Origin: an uncultured Collinsella sp.
GTDB taxonomy: Bacteria; Actinomycetota; Coriobacteriia; Coriobacteriales; Coriobacteriaceae
Assembly (NCBI GenBank): GCA_900557505.1
Contig: USTC01000020.1
Location: 1-9,799 of the forward strand
Length of the DNA: 9,799 nucleotides
Direction: 5' to 3'
Program-made: the position numbers and the translations under genes
The notes under the pieces: model-generated
The model's database searches: none
The model's input: the letters and a program-made list of their open reading frames with translations, nothing else
What the model was told of the DNA's origin: nothing
Shown here: in pieces, positions 1-6,404 of the stretch
How positions within the stretch are numbered: the first letter of the stretch is position 1
Layout: the number at the start of each line of letters is the position of its first letter

Positions 1-1277
1 TGAGTAGCCTCGTCGAGGTCGGAGCCGAACTGCGTAAAGCCAGCGAGCTCCTGATAGGAAGCGAGGTCCAGACGGAGGTTGCCGGCGACCTGCTTCATGG
101 CCTTGGTCTGCGCATCGCCACCGACGCGGGACACGGAGATACCCACGTCGACTGCCGGGCGCTGACCCTGGAAGAAGAGCTCGGACTGCAGGTAGATCTG
201 ACCATCGGTAATGGAAATGACGTTGGTCGGAATGTAGGCCGAGACGTCACCGTCCTGGGTCTCGATAATCGGCAGAGCCGTCATGGAGCCGTAGCCGTTC
301 TTCTTGGACATCTTGACGGCACGCTCGAGCAGACGAGAGTGCAGGTAGAAGATGTCGCCAGGATAGGCCTCGCGTCCGGGCGGACGATGCAGCGTCAGCG
401 ACATCTGACGGTAGGCCACAGCCTGCTTGGACAGGTCGTCGTAGATGACGAGCACGTGGCCGCCGGGGTTGGTCTCGCTGGCGGGCTTGCCGTCCTCGCC
501 GTTGTACATGAAGAACTCGCCGATAGCGGCACCGGCCATAGGCGCGATGTACTGCATAGGGGCGGAATCGGCAGCGGTGGCCGAAACGATGATGGTGTAG
601 TCGAGCGCGCCGTGCTGAGCGAGGGTCTCGCGGATGTTGGCAACCGTGGAGGCCTTCTGGCCGATGGCGACATAGATGCAGACCATGCCCTTGCCGCGCT
701 GGTTGAGGATAGCGTCGATGGCGATGGCGGTCTTACCGGTCTTACGGTCGCCGATGATGAGCTCACGCTGACCACGGCCGATAGGCACCATGGAGTCGAT
801 GGCCAACAGGCCGGTCTGAACCGGCTCGCACACCGGGGTACGGTCGATGACGCCGGGGGCCTTGAACTCGATGGGACGTCGGTGCGTGGCGACGATGTCG
901 CCCAGACCGTCGATGGGCTGGCCGAGCGGATTGACGACGCGGCCGAGCATGGCGCGGCTCACGGGGATATCCATAATGCGGCCAGTGGTGCGGCACTCGT
1001 CGCCTTCCTTGATGGAGTCGACGGCACCAAACAGAACGGCGCCGACCTCGTCGCGGTCAAGGTTCTGGGCAAGGCCGAAGACGGTCTCACCGGTATCGGA
1101 GCTCTTGAACTCCAGAAGCTCGCCTGCCATGGCGCTCTTGAGGCCGGAGACGCGCGCGATGCCGTCGCCTACCTCGTCGACCGTTGAAACCTCATGCGTA
1201 TCGACCGTCGCGGAGAGGCTCGTGAGCTGCTCCTGCAGTTTCTTGGCGATATCCTGGGCATTGAGGGTTTCGGACAT
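1..1277 (-). CDS. atpA: ATP synthase F1 subunit alpha (3' end cut by window edge)
   Basis: This is the alpha subunit of the F1 head of ATP synthase, which alternates with beta in the cytoplasmic hexamer. It binds nucleotide at the non-catalytic sites and lends an arginine to the catalytic ones. About 425 codons are present from ATG 1277; the last 80 or so residues lie beyond the window. The N-terminal beta-barrel shows [11 protein letters not shown] and [13 protein letters not shown]. The Walker A loop GDRKTGKT is at residues 176-183, the Walker B strand HVLVIYDD ends near D281, and the arginine finger is R384 in SVSRVGG. The start is fixed by GGAGG at 1287-1291 with a 9-base spacer. The ATG overlaps the atpH stop by one base (TAATG), so the Shine-Dalgarno site lies inside the last atpH codons and translation is probably coupled. 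Nothing in the visible part is unusual. Confidence 0.97.
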   Translation of the reverse strand, partial: MSETLNAQDIAKKLQEQLTSLSATVDTHEVSTVDEVGDGIARVSGLKSAMAGELLEFKSSDTGETVFGLAQNLDRDEVGAVLFGAVDSIKEGDECRTTGRIMDIPVSRAMLGRVVNPLGQPIDGLGDIVATHRRPIEFKAPGVIDRTPVCEPVQTGLLAIDSMVPIGRGQRELIIGDRKTGKTAIAIDAILNQRGKGMVCIYVAIGQKASTVANIRETLAQHGALDYTIIVSATAADSAPMQYIAPMAGAAIGEFFMYNGEDGKPASETNPGGHVLVIYDDLSKQAVAYRQMSLTLHRPPGREAYPGDIFYLHSRLLERAVKMSKKNGYGSMTALPIIETQDGDVSAYIPTNVISITDGQIYLQSELFFQGQRPAVDVGISVSRVGGDAQTKAMKQVAGNLRLDLASYQELAGFTQFGSDLDEAT

Positions 1278-1753
1278 TAGGCTTCACCTCCGTACGAATT
1301 AGCAGAGTTTGCGAGGGTCTCCTGCGCGATGCGCAGCTGCGTCTTGACGGAAATGTCACGACGCTCACCGCGGGCCTCGAGCACCAGGCCGCCCACGATA
1401 GACGGGTCGACCTGCTCGATAAGGAATACCTTGCGGCCGAAGTCCTGCTCGCATTTCTTAGTGATGGTTTGACGCAGCTCGTCGTCGAGCGGGATCGCCG
1501 TGGTGACGGTCACGCCCACTACATCCTCGTCTTCCTCGGCAACATACTTAAAGGCAGCTGCCACCTTGGGAAGAAGGTCGAGCTGGTCGCGCTTGGACAT
1601 GGTGTCGAGCACGGCGATGATCTCGGGGCTGGCAGAAGCCAAGCGCTCGATCATCTCGAGGTCCTCGAACACATGGTTCTCGGCCTTAGCGGCTTCCAGA
1701 AGGGAGCGCGCGTAGGTCTCGAGCACCTTGTCCTGATAGCGGCTAGTCGGCAT
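1277..1753 (-). CDS. atpH: ATP synthase F1 subunit delta (OSCP family)
   Basis: Delta sits on top of F1 and connects it to the b-subunit stalk. The gene encodes 158 residues, somewhat short of the usual 175-180, with the shortfall mainly in the N-terminal helical domain. That domain is still recognisable from [12 protein letters not shown]. The C-terminal part carries the family signature in [19 protein letters not shown] at about residues 112-130, followed by D(I)SVKTQL. The start at ATG 1753 overlaps the end of atpF by 11 bases and the stop overlaps the atpA start by one base, so it is packed into the operon on both sides. The Shine-Dalgarno site is modest (an AGG about 8 bases upstream), which suggests translational coupling to atpF. 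The assignment is firm from both sequence and position. Confidence 0.95.
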   Translation of the reverse strand: MPTSRYQDKVLETYARSLLEAAKAENHVFEDLEMIERLASASPEIIAVLDTMSKRDQLDLLPKVAAAFKYVAEEDEDVVGVTVTTAIPLDDELRQTITKKCEQDFGRKVFLIEQVDPSIVGGLVLEARGERRDISVKTQLRIAQETLANSANSYGGEA

Positions 1754-2345
1754 TCAGGCTACCTGCTTCCTGGATGTAGCGCTCGATGAGCTTCTTCTGC
1801 TCGGCATCGTCCTCGAGTGCCTCGCCCACGATCTTGGTGGCGACGGCAACGGACAGGTCGGCGATGGAGCTCGCGGCACCGGCGTAAATGGACTTGCGCT
1901 CGTCCTCGACGGTCGTATGGGCCTTGGCGATGATCTCCTCGGCCTCCTTGTGAGCAGCCTCGATGATACGGGCGCGCTCGGACTCGGCGTCCTTACGGGA
2001 CTCGAGAACGATGTCGGCAGCCTGACGACGGGCGTCGGTGACGATCGAGTCGGACTCAGCGCGCTTGGCGATAGCCTCCTGCTTGGTCTTCTCGGCCTCG
2101 TCGAGGCTCTCCTCGATCTTCTTGCCGCGCTCCTCCATGGTTTTCATGATGCCCGGCAGGGCGACCTTGGCCAGCACGATCCAGATAATCAGGAAGGCGA
2201 TAAGCGCCGGGATGAACTCCGCCATCTTAGGGATGAGGATGTCCGCACCGGCAGCGCCGTCCTCAGCGAACGCGGAAACCGGCATGAGCAGCGCGGCCGC
2301 GGACGCGGAGAGTGCGATCGCGCTCTTCTGGGATGAAAGATTCAT
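1743..2345 (-). CDS. atpF: ATP synthase Fo subunit b, with signal-peptide-like N-terminus
   Basis: Subunit b is the peripheral stalk that ties the membrane a-subunit to delta on F1. The protein has 200 residues. The membrane helix is at about 43-63 (FIPALIAFLIIWIVLAKVAL) and is followed by a long charged, Ala/Glu/Lys-rich coiled coil to about residue 170. The helix-to-coil transition MKTMEERGKKIEESLDEAE is typical of the family. An unusual segment comes first: residues 1-28 have a Lys near the start, a small hydrophobic Ala/Leu stretch and an AFA-ED sequence that resembles a type I signal peptidase site. Cleavage there would leave the N-terminus outside, which matches the usual b topology; that is inference. 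The start is ATG 2345 with GGAG about 10 bases upstream. The gap to atpE is 15 bases, and the 3' end overlaps atpH by 11 bases. Confidence 0.95.
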   Translation of the reverse strand: MNLSSQKSAIALSASAAALLMPVSAFAEDGAAGADILIPKMAEFIPALIAFLIIWIVLAKVALPGIMKTMEERGKKIEESLDEAEKTKQEAIAKRAESDSIVTDARRQAADIVLESRKDAESERARIIEAAHKEAEEIIAKAHTTVEDERKSIYAGAASSIADLSVAVATKIVGEALEDDAEQKKLIERYIQEAGSLNAD

Positions 2346-2360
2346 ACTTGACGCTCCGTG

Positions 2361-2555
2361 CTATTTAACGATCAGCGCGACAACGAAGCCGATCAGAGCC
2401 AGAGCCTCGCCGAAGGCGGAGCCCATGATGAAGACGGTGAACACGCGGCCCTGGACCTCAGGCTGACGGGCCATAGCACCCGTAGCACCCAGAGCAGACA
2501 GGCCGATAGCAAGACCAGCGCCGATAACACCGAGACCGTAACCGATAACTCCCAC
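2361..2555 (-). CDS. atpE: ATP synthase Fo subunit c (proteolipid), GTG start
   Basis: Subunit c forms the rotating membrane ring. This copy has only 64 residues, shorter than most (about 70-90), with almost nothing before the first helix. Helix 1 (3-29) is glycine/alanine rich, the polar loop is ARQPEVQGR (29-37), and helix 2 (38-63) carries the ion-binding carboxylate E50 in FGEALALIG. The residue after E50 is Ala, and the helix-1 position that holds Gln in Na+-type rings is hydrophobic, so the ring is predicted to be proton-type. The start is GTG 2555, chosen because AAAGGAGG at 2560-2567 lies 4 bases upstream and an in-frame TAA stops the frame 27 bases upstream. This is one of the strongest Shine-Dalgarno sites in the window, fitting the need for many c copies per enzyme. 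Confidence 0.95.
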   Translation of the reverse strand: MGVIGYGLGVIGAGLAIGLSALGATGAMARQPEVQGRVFTVFIMGSAFGEALALIGFVVALIVK

Positions 2556-2678
2556 GATTCCTCCTTTGTCGTGCGTGTCTTATTTCACGCAGGATAACCT
2601 TTTATAACTGCCGGGCTCCATGGGTACGGGCACCGGCGGTTTAACGAATTGCCTTACCTTTAAGGCGCGAACGGAAGA
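2556..2678 (-). other. atpB-atpE intergenic leader
   Basis: This 123-base spacer is the longest gap inside the atp operon, where the other junctions overlap or have gaps of 3-15 bases. It contains an AT-rich stretch near 2590-2605 and the strong atpE Shine-Dalgarno site at its end. I see no convincing terminator: the best GC stem near 2610-2637 has only about five pairs and no T-tract. It may act as an mRNA processing or translation-enhancing leader for atpE, as known for atpE in other bacteria, but the sequence does not prove this. Confidence 0.4.
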
Positions 2679-3482
2679 CTACTCCTCCTCCGCGACCTCC
2701 TCTGCCTCGGAGACATACACGGCGGTAAGGACCGTGAAGACGTAAGCCTGGATGGCGCCGACCACAAGCTCGATCGCATAGATCAGGATGAGGATGGCAA
2801 GCCAGGCCAGCGAAGGCAGGGCGCCGACGGCGTGCGCCGCGGAAACCTGCTGAAGCAGCGGCTGCATGAACATGCTCGCCATGATGGCGAACGAGCCCAT
2901 GACCACGTGTCCTGCGAACATGTTGCAGAACAGACGGACGGCGAGCGTGATGAGGCGCAGGAAGGTCGAGAAGAGCTCGACGACCCACACGAGCACGTTC
3001 ATCGGGAAGCTCACGCCCTGCGGAGCGAGGCTCTTGATGTAGCCGATCACGCCGTGAGCCTTGCATCCGTAGTAGATGAAGTACACGAAGGCGAAGATGG
3101 CGAGCGCGGCGGTGGAGCCGATTGCGCCGGTGCCGGGCTTCATTCCCGGGATCAGGCCGATCATGTTATTGATCAGGATGAACAGGAAAAGCGAGCACAG
3201 GAACGGGAAGTGCTTCTTCCAGTTCTCACCCACGACGCCCTTGCCGATATCGTTCTCGACGTACTCGATGATGTACTCGAAACCGTTGACGAAGAAGCCC
3301 TTGGGAACCAGGGTCTGCTTCTTCTTGAACACGGCCAGGACGATCAGGAGCACGATCGTGGAGACGATCAGCCAAAACGAGTACTGCGTGATGCCGCAGC
3401 TCAGATCGCCCACGACAGGGGTGGAGCTGAACTCGCTGACCAGATGATTAATCTCATCAGGCAGCTTTTCAAAAATTTCCAC
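2679..3482 (-). CDS. atpB: ATP synthase Fo subunit a, GTG start
   Basis: Subunit a provides the two proton half-channels beside the c-ring. The protein has 267 residues and about five or six hydrophobic helices (roughly 34-52, 92-113, 120-139, 160-180, 185-212, 225-258). The essential arginine is R183 in AVRLFCNMFAGH. The helix-5 partners are H192 (AGH) and E239 (AIELVVG), with Q245 in IQAY. Relative to E. coli, where E219 and H245 occupy these places, the acid/histidine pair is exchanged, as is known for mitochondrial and many other a-subunits. The C-terminus is acidic (EAEEVAEEE). The start is GTG 3482, supported by AAAGG at about -8 and by lying only 3 bases after the stop of the upstream membrane protein. 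The stop is TAG at 2679. Confidence 0.96.
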   Translation of the reverse strand: MEIFEKLPDEINHLVSEFSSTPVVGDLSCGITQYSFWLIVSTIVLLIVLAVFKKKQTLVPKGFFVNGFEYIIEYVENDIGKGVVGENWKKHFPFLCSLFLFILINNMIGLIPGMKPGTGAIGSTAALAIFAFVYFIYYGCKAHGVIGYIKSLAPQGVSFPMNVLVWVVELFSTFLRLITLAVRLFCNMFAGHVVMGSFAIMASMFMQPLLQQVSAAHAVGALPSLAWLAILILIYAIELVVGAIQAYVFTVLTAVYVSEAEEVAEEE

Positions 3483-3485
3483 GAC

Positions 3486-3809
3486 TTACCTTTCGACCTC
3501 ATGAGGATCTCGCAGCGCCTTGGCGACACGAACCGTGCAGGCGGCCATAAAGGCCACGAAGCCGATCGCCTCGCCCAGGAGGAACATGCGAAATGCCTCT
3601 CCGAACAACACAAACACAACCAAGGTAAAGACGAGCAGGGCGATTGCCGAGACCGCCAGACTCACCATACCCTTGAGCATGTCCGCATTCTGTTTATCGT
3701 CAAGAACCGGCTTAAGCGTAAAGACAAAGGGAAGGAAGGCGACCGCGCCCGCGATGGCACCTGCAACGATAGCGAGCAGATCGGCTATCTGAAACACTGG
3801 CGTCCTCAC
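3486..3809 (-). CDS. Small membrane protein in the atpI position
   Basis: This 107-residue hydrophobic protein is the first gene of the atp operon. It shows three probable membrane helices (about 8-30, 45-70, 75-97) separated by short charged loops (TLKPVLDDKQ and FGEAFR) and ends in a basic/acidic tail (RVAKALRDPHEVER). In many bacteria this slot encodes AtpI, a small membrane protein that helps c-ring assembly. The position and size fit, but I see no diagnostic AtpI motif, so no symbol is given. The start is uncertain: GTG 3809 has AAAGGG only 3-4 bases away, while the in-frame GTG 3797 has AGGA at a better 5-base spacing and would shorten the protein by four residues. The stop at 3486 is 3 bases from atpB, so co-transcription is almost certain. 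Confidence 0.8.
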   Translation of the reverse strand: MRTPVFQIADLLAIVAGAIAGAVAFLPFVFTLKPVLDDKQNADMLKGMVSLAVSAIALLVFTLVVFVLFGEAFRMFLLGEAIGFVAFMAACTVRVAKALRDPHEVER

Positions 3810-3859
3810 TTTCCCTTTTTAACGCTTCACAGAACAGTTCCCGCCAAACATTGGTGACT

Positions 3860-3887
3860 ATTGTACGAGCCAATCGCTAAAGTACAA
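3860..3887 (-). promoter_or_regulatory. Candidate atp operon promoter
   Basis: Read on the minus strand, a -10 box TACAAT (3865-3860; 5 of 6 to consensus) is preceded after 16 bases by TTGTAC (3887-3882), a poor -35 that matches only in TTG. It would start transcription about 45 bases before the first atp gene. It is the best candidate in the 269-base gap, but the -35 is weak and no start site is known. Confidence 0.4.
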
Positions 3888-3898
3888 CCGTAAAACAA

Positions 3899-3961
3899 AC
3901 GGTTAATACGCACCTGTACGTTTTCTTAAGGCCTTCTTTATGCCGCAGGTACGGTAATACG
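3899..3961. repeat. Near-identical direct repeats and a long-loop stem upstream of atp
   Basis: ACGGTTAATACG (3899-3910) and ACGGTAATACG (3951-3961) are direct copies differing by one T, 52 bases apart. Between them, CGCACCTG (3909-3916) and CAGGTACG (3946-3953) are inverted, pairing fully in minus-strand RNA if one G-U is allowed. The set lies just upstream of the candidate atp promoter and could be a regulator site or an RNA stem. Nothing in the sequence identifies the factor. Confidence 0.4.
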
Positions 3962-3982
3962 TTTTTTCGAACCCCTCAGCGC

Positions 3983-4036
3983 AAATCGTCCGTTAACAGA
4001 AGTGCGCGTGGACGACTTTTGCTCGCCCGCGCGCAC
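3983..4036 (-). ncRNA. Candidate structured RNA with pseudoknot-like interleaved stems
   Basis: Two complementary pairs interleave between upp and the atp operon. Stem 1 pairs GTGCGCG (4036-4030) with CGCGCAC (4008-4002), 7 pairs. Stem 2 pairs AAGTCGTCC (4018-4010) with GGACGATTT (3991-3983), 9 pairs including one G-U. Read 5' to 3' on the minus strand, the order is S1, 11-base loop, S2, 1 base, S1', 10-base loop, S2', which is the layout of an H-type pseudoknot. The G-U would be an A-C mismatch in plus-strand RNA, which favours the minus transcript. It begins 42 bases after the upp stop, so it could be the upp 3' end or an atp leader element. Chance pairing is not excluded. Confidence 0.35.
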
Positions 4037-4078
4037 CATTTCTTCTTATTTGTGACCGTAGCCGACAAGGCCCAACGA

Positions 4079-4726
4079 CTAGAGCGTACCGTAGATGCGG
4101 TCTCCGGCGTCGCCCAGGCCGGGAACGATGTAGGCGGCCTCGTTGAGATGGTCATCGATGGCGCAGGTATAAATATGTACGTCGGGGTCCTTTTCGGTCA
4201 GCGACTTGAGGCCCTCGGGCGCGGCGACGATACACAGCATGCGGATATCCTTGACACCGCGCTCGCGCAGGTAGCTGATGGCCATCTCGGCCGAACCGCC
4301 CGTGGCGAGCATGGGGTCGACAACCAGGCAGATGCGCTGATCGATATCCTTGGGCATCTTGCAGTAATACTCATGCGGCTCGTGGGTAACCTCGTCGCGT
4401 TCCATACCGATGTGGCCTACGCGAGCGGAGGGCACCAGGTCGAGAATGCCGTCGACCATGCCAAGGCCCGCACGCAGGATGGGCACGATGGCGAGTTTCT
4501 TGCCGGCGAGCTGTTTGAACGTGGCGGTAGTGATGGGGGTCTCGACCTCGACGTCTTCCATAGGCAGGTCGCGCATGGCCTCGTAGCCGTCAAAAAGCGC
4601 GAGTTCGCGCACGAGCTGGCGGAACTGGTTGGTGCCGGTGTTTTTGTCGCGCAGGATCGACAGCTTGTGCTGGACGAGCGGATGATCGACAAGCGTCACA
4701 CGGGACGCATCGTAGGTGACGGCCAT
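4079..4726 (-). CDS. upp: Uracil phosphoribosyltransferase
   Basis: This pyrimidine-salvage enzyme joins uracil to PRPP to make UMP in the cytoplasm. It has 215 residues, close to the usual 208-210. The N-terminus [23 protein letters not shown] (14-36) is typical of the family, as is [15 protein letters not shown] (81-95). The PRPP-binding loop is [11 protein letters not shown] (135-145), and the uracil-binding C-terminal motif is [13 protein letters not shown] (202-214). The start is ATG 4726, with AAAGGGG at 4737-4743 about 10 bases upstream. An in-frame extension of 20 codons to 4786 is rejected because it has no family match and lacks a ribosome site. The gene stands apart: 123 bases behind glpK and 269 bases ahead of the atp genes, so it may have its own promoter, although I see no convincing one. 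Confidence 0.97.
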   Translation of the reverse strand: MAVTYDASRVTLVDHPLVQHKLSILRDKNTGTNQFRQLVRELALFDGYEAMRDLPMEDVEVETPITTATFKQLAGKKLAIVPILRAGLGMVDGILDLVPSARVGHIGMERDEVTHEPHEYYCKMPKDIDQRICLVVDPMLATGGSAEMAISYLRERGVKDIRMLCIVAAPEGLKSLTEKDPDVHIYTCAIDDHLNEAAYIVPGLGDAGDRIYGTL

Positions 4727-4749
4727 GGGTTGATTGCCCCTTTCGTTGC

Positions 4750-4792
4750 GGCCGCAAAACGGCCTTGCTGACAAGGCGCGCAGCAACGTTGC
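4750..4792 (-). promoter_or_regulatory. Overlapping hairpins in the upp leader
   Basis: Three GC-rich elements lie in a row just before the upp Shine-Dalgarno site, in minus-strand order: the palindrome GCAACGTTGC (4792-4783), GCCTTG-TCAG-CAAGGC (4777-4762) and GGCCG-TTTTG-CGGCC (4764-4750). The last two share three bases, so they cannot both form in full. Neither is followed by a T-tract, so they are not simple terminators. A leader-based control of upp is possible; I did not recognise a PyrR-type site. Confidence 0.35.
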
Positions 4793-4849
4793 CGCCGCAC
4801 GCCATGCATAAGTTTAGCGGTTTGTTGTATCGAGCAGCCCATCGCAGCC

Positions 4850-6391
4850 CTACTGTGCGGTACTGAGCGAGCGCTTGACTGCATCACGCCAGCCCGCAAG
4901 GTTTTGCTCGCGACGCTCGGCGGACATATGGGGAAGGAAGGTCCTAACGATCTGGGCATTTTGCTCCAGCTCTTCAAGGTCTTCCCAATAGCCGACGGCA
5001 AGACCCGCCAAGTACGCGGCACCGATTGCCGTGGTCTCCACCGTCTCGCATTGCAGCACGGGGATATCCAGCAGGTCGGCCTGGAATTGCATGATGAACT
5101 CGTTGCGTGAGGCGCCGCCATCGACGGACAGGCGCTCAATCGAAAGTCCCACGTCCTGCTCCATGGCGCGCAGCACGTCATAACTCTGGTAGGCCATGGA
5201 CTCGCAGGCCGCACGCACAATGGTCGCGCGACTCGAGGCACCGGTCAGGCCGCACACGATACCGCGGGCACGCGGGTCCCACCAGGGAGCGCCCAGGCCA
5301 GCGAAGGCGGGGACGAAGTAGCAGCCCTCGTTGTCGTTGATCGAAGCGGCGAGTTGCGCGGACTCGCTCACACTCGAGATGATGCCCATGTTGTTGCGCA
5401 GCCAGTTCATGGTTGAGCCGGCGGCAAAGATAGAACCCTCGAGCGCATAGCTGATCTTGCCGTCCGCGGCGATACCGATCGTGGAGACCAGACCGTTCTT
5501 GGATTCGACGACCTCGTCGCCGGTGTTCATGAGCATAAAGCAACCCGTGCCATAGGTGTTTTTGGTCTGGCCGGGATGGAAGCAGCAGTGGCCGAACAGC
5601 GACGCCTGCTGATCGCCCGCCACGCCCATGATGGGCGGCATGTTGGTCATGATGTCGCTCGCGACGCGGCCGTAGTCGCCCGAGCTCCAACGAACCTCGG
5701 GCATCATGGAACGTGGAACGTCAAAGAGCGCCAGCAGGTCGTCGTCCCAATCGAGCGTATGGATATTAAAGAGCGCCGTGCGGCTGGCATTGGTGTAGTC
5801 GGTGGCAAAGACCTGACTGCCGGTGAGGTTGTAGATGAGCCAGGTATCGATGGTGCCGAACATGAGGTCGCCCGCCGCCGCGCTCTCACGCGCACCGTCG
5901 ACGTTGTCGAGGATCCACTGCACCTTGGAAGCCGAGAAATACGGATCGAGCGTGAGTCCCGTACGGGAGCGCACCAGCTCTTCTGCGCCCCGCTCGACCA
6001 GCTCGTCGATCAGAGGTGCGGTGCGACGGCATTGCCACACGATGGCGTTATAGATGGGTTGGCCGCTTATGCGGTCCCACACCACCGTGGTCTCGCGCTG
6101 GTTGGAGATACCGATGGCGGCGATGCGGTCAGAATGGATGCCGCTCTTAAACTGGACCTCCATCATCACGCCGATCTGGCTGGCAAGCACCTCCATGGGG
6201 TCTTGCTCTATCCAACCGGGACGCGGGAAGCTGGTTTTGACGCTACGACGTGCCTGCGCGACGATGCAGCCGTACTCGTCGACGATGGTCGCAAGTACCG
6301 AGGTGGTGCCGCAGTCGAGCGCCATGATGTAGGAACCGCCAAAGTTAAACGAGGCATCTTCCATGCCCAGGCTGCCCAGATTCAACGACAT
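4850..6391 (-). CDS. glpK: Glycerol kinase (FGGY family)
   Basis: GlpK phosphorylates glycerol to sn-glycerol 3-phosphate with ATP, trapping it in the cytoplasm. It has 513 residues, slightly longer than usual (about 500) because about 15 residues precede the phosphate-binding DCGTTS (26-31; usually DQGTTS). Glycerol-contact residues match the family: R99-E100 in NQRETT, W119 in AIVWQCRRT, Y151 in DPYFSASK, and the catalytic base D260 in GVAGDQQASLFG. GLGAPWWDPRARG (365-377) and the C-terminal VDGGASRNEF (423-432) complete the fold. The region before GVAGD lacks both the E. coli FBP-binding GGTR loop and the histidine phosphorylated by HPr in Firmicutes, so neither control is expected. The start ATG 6391 has AAAGG 8 bases upstream and lies 13 bases after tsaC, so the two are probably co-transcribed. 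No glpF or glpD gene is in the window. Confidence 0.96.
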   Translation of the reverse strand: MSLNLGSLGMEDASFNFGGSYIMALDCGTTSVLATIVDEYGCIVAQARRSVKTSFPRPGWIEQDPMEVLASQIGVMMEVQFKSGIHSDRIAAIGISNQRETTVVWDRISGQPIYNAIVWQCRRTAPLIDELVERGAEELVRSRTGLTLDPYFSASKVQWILDNVDGARESAAAGDLMFGTIDTWLIYNLTGSQVFATDYTNASRTALFNIHTLDWDDDLLALFDVPRSMMPEVRWSSGDYGRVASDIMTNMPPIMGVAGDQQASLFGHCCFHPGQTKNTYGTGCFMLMNTGDEVVESKNGLVSTIGIAADGKISYALEGSIFAAGSTMNWLRNNMGIISSVSESAQLAASINDNEGCYFVPAFAGLGAPWWDPRARGIVCGLTGASSRATIVRAACESMAYQSYDVLRAMEQDVGLSIERLSVDGGASRNEFIMQFQADLLDIPVLQCETVETTAIGAAYLAGLAVGYWEDLEELEQNAQIVRTFLPHMSAERREQNLAGWRDAVKRSLSTAQ

Positions 6392-6404
6392 CGCTTACAC
6401 CTTT

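Noticed and set aside
339..1187. Long plus-strand open frame (282 codons) opposite atpA
   Set aside because: It is the antisense of a clearly conserved ATPase alpha chain. GC-rich third positions keep the opposite frame open, and the translation is a His/Asp/Gly-rich sequence with no known family.
2832..3857. Plus-strand open frame (341 codons) opposite atpB and the atpI-position gene
   Set aside because: It crosses two real minus-strand membrane-protein genes and encodes an implausible His/Asp/Glu-rich protein, an expected artefact of GC-rich coding DNA.
4019..4771. Plus-strand open frame (250 codons) opposite upp
   Set aside because: upp on the minus strand has all family motifs, and this frame is a shadow without a ribosome site.
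4727..4786. 20-codon N-terminal extension of upp
   Set aside because: The extra residues do not resemble the family, and a ribosome site is present before ATG 4726 but not before 4786.
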